From positions 1,798,001-1,862,000 of the forward strand of contig JAHLEZ010000013.1 of assembly GCA_020726505.1 (NCBI GenBank): a stretch of DNA of 64,000 bases, read 5' to 3'. This DNA is from Leptodontidium sp. MPI-SDFR-AT-0119. Taxonomy: Eukaryota; Ascomycota; Leotiomycetes; Helotiales; Leptodontidiaceae. Position numbers and translations under genes: made by a program. Every line of letters begins with the position of its first letter. Position 1 is the first letter of the stretch. The notes beneath the pieces were generated by a model. The model had not been told where the DNA came from. It ran no database searches and worked only from the letters and a program-made list of their open reading frames with translations. Of this stretch, positions 58,586-64,000 are shown piece after piece.

Positions 58586-60339
58586 CTGGAATCAACATGT
58601 CAGCATAATCGCACGTCTTCGGCCATCCAAGGTGAGAGCCTACGAAAAATTCCTTGAATATCGTCGGTGCATTTCTCCACTCCGACCACTTTCTACAGGC
58701 CTGGAATACGTTGTCAGCTTTGAATCAATTTGAAGGATGCAGAATTCATTTTTGCGAATACTACTCACCACGTTCTTCAGAACAGGAACGGACTAGTCGA
58801 ATTCAACTGCGAATCCACCTTGCCTGTTCATATATCGGGGAGAAATTATCGCATTGCGAGACGAAATGGTGTCTGCAAATGGTTCCAGGCTGCTGGAGTA
58901 GTGCCAGACAAGAGCTCTCTCCGCAGCTTGCATCTTGGCGTGAATCTTGAATTTGTGGCGGTCACTTGTCCAGATATATCTGCCTCGAATCAAAACTGCA
59001 GCAATCCAGTCGATGCCAGTGCCTTTTCACTTGTTCTCCAATCTCCAAAACACATATTGCGGTGGGATACAGCTCATCTGCTCTGCGTGGCGTTGTAGAA
59101 TACCAAGAGGCGTGGGATGAGTCGCAGTTCCATCGGCAAAGGCATGAGTAAGCTTTCGAATCTTTCTCCGATCATGGTCTGCCATTGTGACAGAAATTTG
59201 GGGGCTTGTTGGTTGCGTTACGGGTTATTGCGAAATTTCGTGTTTGGGGTCGAGAAGGTGATAGTGGAGATGTGGTTTGGGACGCGATGTCGACGAGGCA
59301 GAGAGATCAATACAGCTCACCGCTATGGGCACGCTTAAATTTTCGACATCACTATTGCTTCGACAGTGAATCCACTTTCGATAATCAATAGAGGCTCTGA
59401 CAGCGATTCCCGTGATGACAATCTTGCCACACTAAATGTTAAACTCCCTTTTATAGGCAGAAGGGCGTGCCTGTGCCTTTTAGGCCGCTCGAGTATTTTC
59501 AATTTTCGAAGACCATCATCCGTAGCTAATCCTGCTCAATCTCTCATTGCTTCATCTGTTAACAGCTTTGGCACTTGGAAGACGTCTGTGGCAAATTCGC
59601 TTCTCAAAGTCAGCATGTCCCATGCATCCGACTTCGTTTTCCTCCCATGTAGGATTTTGCAGCTCTAATTCATAGGTATTTACTATGGGGAGTTTACTCG
59701 TACCTCAAGATGACTTTCTATATTAGCTTCTAGGTCTACAGCTCGATTCTTTGTCGATCTACAAGTCTTCAAATAGACTAAATCGACCATGCGTTCAACT
59801 CAAATTACCTAACATCTAGTTACACGATCGCATAGGGGGGCACCTCCACAAGGCTCACTTTTGAAAGGAGTCATCTCAAACGCATAATTAAGACAGAGGA
59901 TTTATTTCGTCCATCAAAAGGAAGGTCTGAGGCTGTGATTATATTCATTGAATTAGGATTTGCTGGGCTGTATTTTTGGCCTACCCAGGCGCCATGTGAC
60001 GAATTATCTCTGGTCCAAATTTCTACATCTCTCAAGTTGTTTAGTCAATGTCTCGCCTCAGCTCAACTTAAGTCACCATTTTTACTTGGGATGTCGTGGA
60101 ACGACTTCACTGGTGTGCGGTGTTCTTCCGTTCTTATGACAATAACATTTCTATTCAAAAATGAATTGCAAACTATTGTAATATTGTGCCCCGTTGAACC
60201 AAGAAACTACTGATTTAATCACATTTTATTACCTCAAAGCTTCATATTGCCGATTCAAATGATTATTGGAAAGGCGAAGTAGTCATCCTGGGGATTCTTG
60301 GTACATGTCTTTCGGTTAAGCGAGTTTCGCAGCTCTGCT

Positions 60340-60740
60340 ACATATGTAGCGAAATAAGAGATTTGGAAGCGTTGCAAGCGTGGTGGAGCGGGTAACGATC
60401 ACTGAGTGTCGTCATAGCTGTAATGTTGCTGGTCAATAATTGCTTTGACATACTTTGAGATTAAACCCTGTGAGGAACCCATGCTTGTTATTTCAATCTG
60501 ATTGTTAGCGAGTTTCTGGGTATTGACCGTGTTCCTTGTTGGTCCTTGGATACTTTAACGATTCTCCGGCCCCTTTCTGACAACTCGGATTTAAATCCTC
60601 TGCGTTATAGGTTCAATTCCTATGTTTAGTTCAGTCTAGCACTGAAAGAGAGGTTAAAAGAGTAAAATCTTTTTGTTATTTTATTTTAAACTAATTATTA
60701 AGCGAGTCCAAGTTTACCGGGTTCCACCCCGTCTTTGAAA
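60340..60740 (+). repeat. Diverged dispersed repeat, copy A
   Basis: Shares with copy B, in order: GTTGC-AA-GYGTGGYGGAGCGG, AGCGAGTTTCTGGGTA, ACTTTAACGAT, TCCGGCCCCTTTCTGA, AAATCCTCT, GGTTCAATTCC, AGAGGTTAAAAGAGTAAAAT, CTTTTTG, TTAAGCGAGTCCRAGTTTAC. GGTTCAATTCC resembles an RNA polymerase III B-box and GTGGTGGAGCGG loosely an A-box. There is no ORF. It could be a SINE-like element or an old mutated transposon tail. Confidence 0.8.
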
Positions 60741-61355
60741 GGCTACTTTGAGGTTGTTGTATCTTGGAAATATATCGCGATTGAAACTCAGCTTACAGTA
60801 AAAACTGGCGTTCGTGCTCATGCAATATCTTTTTGATACTTTATCCCCCTTCTGGCTAAAATTTTGAAGGTTCAGCATAACGCTGCGGCGAGTCCGTGTG
60901 TTTTACTAGCAATGTACAATCTGCGTTGAAAGAATCCTACCGTGTTCACGAACAAAGCCGATTAGAAGTTGTCGCAAGTCTTCGGATCCTTGGCACTAGC
61001 TATAAAGGCCAACCCCGGACGTATGACGTATGTTAAAGTTGCTGACAATGGAGCTAGATTTAATCGCAAAACACCACAAAATATCAGATCCTATTTTTGG
61101 TAGTCATCTTGTGCCGAGTTAGATCTGAGAAACAGAGACTGGGAACGGTCGTGAAGTTGATCTTGATGTTACTATAATACAGCATTTACTTGGTGAAAAA
61201 TTACAGATCTTCGTAAGGTCGGAACAGCAGAAGAAACGTTTAATCCCGTTGTTTTATGCTTTAAGATTCGAGATCTACATTATTCTATTGCTGGGTTGAA
61301 TTTATTTGAAGGTGAGTGGCGGGTGGTGTCCCTCACGGTTACGCGAGCAAACACT

Positions 61356-61740
61356 GGGGTATATATAGCGAGGTAACGCTTTCTGAAACGTTGCGAATGT
61401 GGCGGAGCGGTAGTGGGACCACGTCCTGTTAGAGTCAACATTGCTGGCGATGATGACTCTAATATCACTCCGTGATGACTACGGCGAAGTCACATTGGCT
61501 CTCAATCTGATGATCCAGCGAGTTTCTGGGTACCGACCGTATCCCAGGTTAACACCCGAGGGAACTTTAACGATACTTCCGGCCCCTTTCTGAGTATTCA
61601 GATTCAAATCCTCTATGTAGTGGGTTCAATTCCCATACTTGACCAGTTCTGGAACTGGTAGAGAGGTAAAAGAGTAAAATCTTTTTGCTGTTTCATTCTA
61701 TTTATTTTGGCGAGAAAATTAAGCGAGTCCGAGTTTACCC
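61356..61740 (+). repeat. Diverged dispersed repeat, copy B
   Basis: The second clear copy, about 1 kb downstream in the same orientation. It keeps GTGGCGGAGCGGTAG, the GCGAGTTTCTGGGTA block, the CCGGCCCCTTTCTGAG block, two B-box-like sites (GATTCAAATCC and GGTTCAATTCC), AAAGAGTAAAATCTTTTTG and AAGCGAGTCCGAGTTTACC. Flanking sequence before and after the shared blocks differs from copy A, so the shared part is close to the element itself. Confidence 0.8.
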
Positions 61741-62159
61741 GAAGCCAAGCCGGACGTATGGTCCAACTCAACTCACTCTTGTTTCAATAATTCAAATTCG
61801 ACTCGGACCTGAAAAATTCTAACTATGGTCGAGAGCGAACACTTTTAATCGTGCATCTTTTACATAAGTGACAGAAGTCTCAACTTGAATCTAGTTCGAG
61901 CTTGCTTCCTATAAAAAGAGAGACACAGAAGAAACGCATTTTTAAAGCGAGACGCAGCTGCCGTCGCCCCTGATCAGAGCTCCTCCGACACTGCTTCCAT
62001 ATTTCGTACAAAAGAACAGTACCAAGTTCGCAATGTCTCTTTCAGCCTCCACTACGTATCCACCTTTCTCCCTAGCAAAAGTCGTCAGTCTGGCTTCCAC
62101 CATCCTGATGCTATATCACACGGCCTAGCAGCATGAGCTTGCCTGTGCTCCTTGATCGC

Positions 62160-62870
62160 ATGATCTGTTTCGGAGTCGAGAATGGACATAGCTTTTGCCC
62201 TTGATCTTTCTCCTGCGATTGGACTTAGTGGCCAACCGTCCTGTGGTGGGGCCGGGGATAAACTCACCGCTGGGGATACCCAAATTCCAGCGAACACCAG
62301 CCGCCCTCAGTTCCTTCGATAGATCACGCACGAGTGGTGCTCACCTTTTTTAACCGTCAGTAGATAAATCAAACCCTCCGAATTTACTCAAGCCCCACCA
62401 GCTTCTGCTCCGCATCTATGCCAATATCCGCCACAGGCGCAACAGTGAGAACCAATCCATTCGTTCTCTGCTTAAAAATTGCCAAGACCTCCTTCCTCAA
62501 GTCAGCCGTGTCAGCTGCATCCTCTCCCACAACATCAATGAAGTAATCCACATCATCCTTCATATACACTCTCGCAGCATGATCCAACGCATCTTTGCCA
62601 GTAAGAGACTTCCTTCGGTCCAACTGGAAGAATTGGAAATGCGACGCTCTGCTCGTTTCAGTGCTCTTGTGTGCTGGAACACTGTCATCGCCGAGCACGT
62701 TCGCATTGTTGTTCAAGAGCTCCCGACAGATTGCTGCGCCTTGATCTGAAGATGCGGAAGTAACAATCGCAACTGGATTTCTTATTCAGTATGTCTTCAT
62801 GTCTTGTCTAATGGACCTCGACCGTACCTTTCTCCATCAGGTTCAGAGGATGATCACCGATGTAGTTCAT
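62160..62870 (-). pseudogene. Broken short-chain dehydrogenase/reductase remnant
   Basis: Exons 62870-62828 and 62772-62384 (intron 55 bp) read in frame for 143 aa: MNYIGDHPLNLMEK then VAIVTSASSDQGAAICRELL, the Rossmann start of an SDR with its TGxxxGxG motif decayed to TSASSDQ. NANVLGDD and FQFFQLD match the second and third strands. Then the frame ends with no NNAG, catalytic Ser or YxxxK. About 40 bases further, on the same strand (62340-62200), lies a C-terminal SDR-like piece, RDLSKELRAAGVRWNLGIP, followed by GPTTGRLATKSN. So the catalytic centre appears deleted and the ends remain. It is a relic rather than an active enzyme. It lies between the repeat copies and the sulfotransferase-like gene. 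Confidence 0.65.
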
Positions 62871-63049
62871 GTCGGCCGTGGAGGAGGTATTTAGAGGGCA
62901 AAAATAAACTGCACGGCTGCTTTCAAGACAAAGGTTCCAACAACTCTCCAACCATTTTGAAGAAATTCGTCACGATTTATGGAATTCTACTAAGGGTTCT
63001 GCGCCTAACCGCTCGTCCAGAGCGAATCGTTCAAGTTTGCGTCTTAGCT

Positions 63050-64000
63050 CTAGAACCATCTGACGGTGTGTCTGAATAGTCCCAATTGGCTCAACATCCC
63101 AATGAATGCTAAACCGAAAATACTAATCCAGCAGAACAAACTGATTGCTTTTGATCTAGCCTCCTTTATCTTCTTCTGGTTTCTCGCTTTCATTCCAAAG
63201 ACAAAATCATCTGTAGAATTTGTGTTTGGAAATGGGACATCTGGTACGTCTTCCCTCAGAAATTTGCACAAAGGTTCCCAACCATCATCAACTGAATACT
63301 CCAAAAGCCGCTCAGGAGGTACAAGTTTGCGGATTTGGTCGTAATGAGCGGTGTAAATCTCTTTACCTCTACCTTCGAAATCGCCCTCGAAGAATCGATC
63401 CCACAAAGTAATGAGCATTGGACGATATAATCGAAACGCCCAGTCGAAAGATGATATCATAGCGAATGCTGGATCCTGGACCCCTTGAAGGATTGTTTTA
63501 GAAGCTGAACTGTAGCATAATCAATACCTCAGAACTATCAAATAATCGAGGTTCACATACTTGTACCAAGAGTCGACATCGCGATTTGTCAAAATTACTT
63601 TTGCGTTCGGATATGCCGCAATTAACTCAGGTCCAAATGCTGCAGCTGGGAAATCGCACACTGCTTGACAGTGCCCGAGAAGCATGTCCCAATCTTTCTT
63701 TTCGAAGTTCCCCTGATTGTCGAATTTTGCGTGGAGTGCCTGCATCCACATCTCGCAATCTCGTGGAGTTTCTGTGCTAGCTGCCCTCATGTGGTATGTT
63801 TCAAGATATCCTAACGATCGTAAAGCTATGCGGACAGCTGCATTTAATTGTTTGTCTTAGCCTATTTGTTCCTCGAAGGGAGTTGATTTGGGGGCGAACT
63901 CACACATTGTGCCCGTCCGGCAAAGACCAAGAACCAACACTTTCATGGGCACAACTCGGTGGCACTGTCTTCGATCGATATCGACCCCATCCTCGTGCAG
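63050..64000 (-). CDS. Fungal sulfotransferase-family (Sulfotransfer_4) protein, 5' end beyond the window
   Basis: Exons in transcription order: 64000-63904 (open to the edge, 5' partial), 63837-63561, 63509-63050; 277 aa visible. Introns are 66 and 51 bp. The P-loop-like PAPS-binding start VPMKVLVLGLCRTGTMS is split over the first junction, and the family landmark CDFPAAAFGPELIAAYPNAK leads into VILTNRDVDSWYKSA. The C-terminal half follows with FDWAFRLYRPMLITLWDRFF, IYTAHYDQIRKLVPPERLLE and DGWEPLCKFLREDVPDVPFP, then a hydrophobic helix (FCWISIFGLAFIGMLSQLGL) that would anchor it in a membrane. Such proteins are often mislabelled NAD-dependent epimerase. Most are uncharacterised; the substrate is unknown. 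Confidence 0.85.

Larger units (their letters stand above)
58586..62084. other. Intergenic, 3.5 kb, AT-richer with diverged repeats
   Basis: No complete gene is seen. The first 200-300 bases probably hold the missing 5' exon and promoter of the acidic protein. Two copies of a diverged repeat lie at about 60.34-60.74 and 61.36-61.74 kb. AT content visibly rises after 59.4 kb. Confidence 0.5.

Noticed and set aside
1..64000. CRISPR arrays, prokaryotic operons or phage modules
   Set aside because: Spliced genes and fungal families show a eukaryotic nuclear genome; no spaced direct-repeat array is present.

Overview
The window reads as nuclear DNA of a filamentous ascomycete (Pezizomycotina). 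Genes carry short introns of about 47-190 bp with GTRNGT donors and CTRAC-like branch points, and the gene set is typically fungal: Zn2Cys6 regulators, LaeA-like methyltransferases, small secreted proteins, a fungal Sulfotransfer_4 protein and a DUF3669 fragment. A leotiomycete is my best guess, but that is an impression rather than a demonstration. Exon models were built by hand from splice signals and reading phase. Every spliced model listed as a CDS keeps one open frame.

Left part (0-7.2 kb): housekeeping genes. These are CDC20 (APC/C activator, possibly cut by the left edge), the TFIIA large subunit with a 536 bp first intron, and a dual-specificity phosphatase on the minus strand.

Accessory stretch (7.7-30.4 kb): a DUF3669 fragment, a ten-exon LaeA-like methyltransferase, a divergent HD-domain (cyanamide hydratase-like) gene, a minus-strand gene remnant with an in-frame stop, and an unknown 171-aa protein. 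Three related Zn2Cys6 regulators follow (16.9, 23.2 and 26.9 kb). They share an intron at the same codon of the zinc cluster, and the middle one is truncated. Among them lie a secreted-protein gene of unknown family and a protein kinase interrupted by one in-frame TGA. A 124-aa small secreted protein with a clear TATA box closes the stretch. This looks like a fast-evolving accessory island rather than a classical biosynthetic cluster, because no PKS, NRPS or terpene synthase is visible.

Gene-poor middle (30.4-50.4 kb): the only gene I can support is a second, six-exon LaeA-like methyltransferase at 36.2-37.6 kb. The rest is low-complexity DNA with many microsatellites, a 17-bp minisatellite, a diverged 265-bp tandem duplication, and blocks that alternate between C-rich and G-rich on the plus strand.

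Right part (50.4-64 kb): an unknown five-exon gene (461 aa), a long acidic, probably disordered protein, and an AT-richer repeat zone with two clear copies and perhaps a third of one diverged repeat that carries B-box-like motifs. It ends with a broken short-chain dehydrogenase and a sulfotransferase-family gene running off the right edge. I did not find a convincing new multi-gene system. The observations most worth checking are the regulator trio with its broken members, the composition-switching gene desert, and the diverged repeat family.
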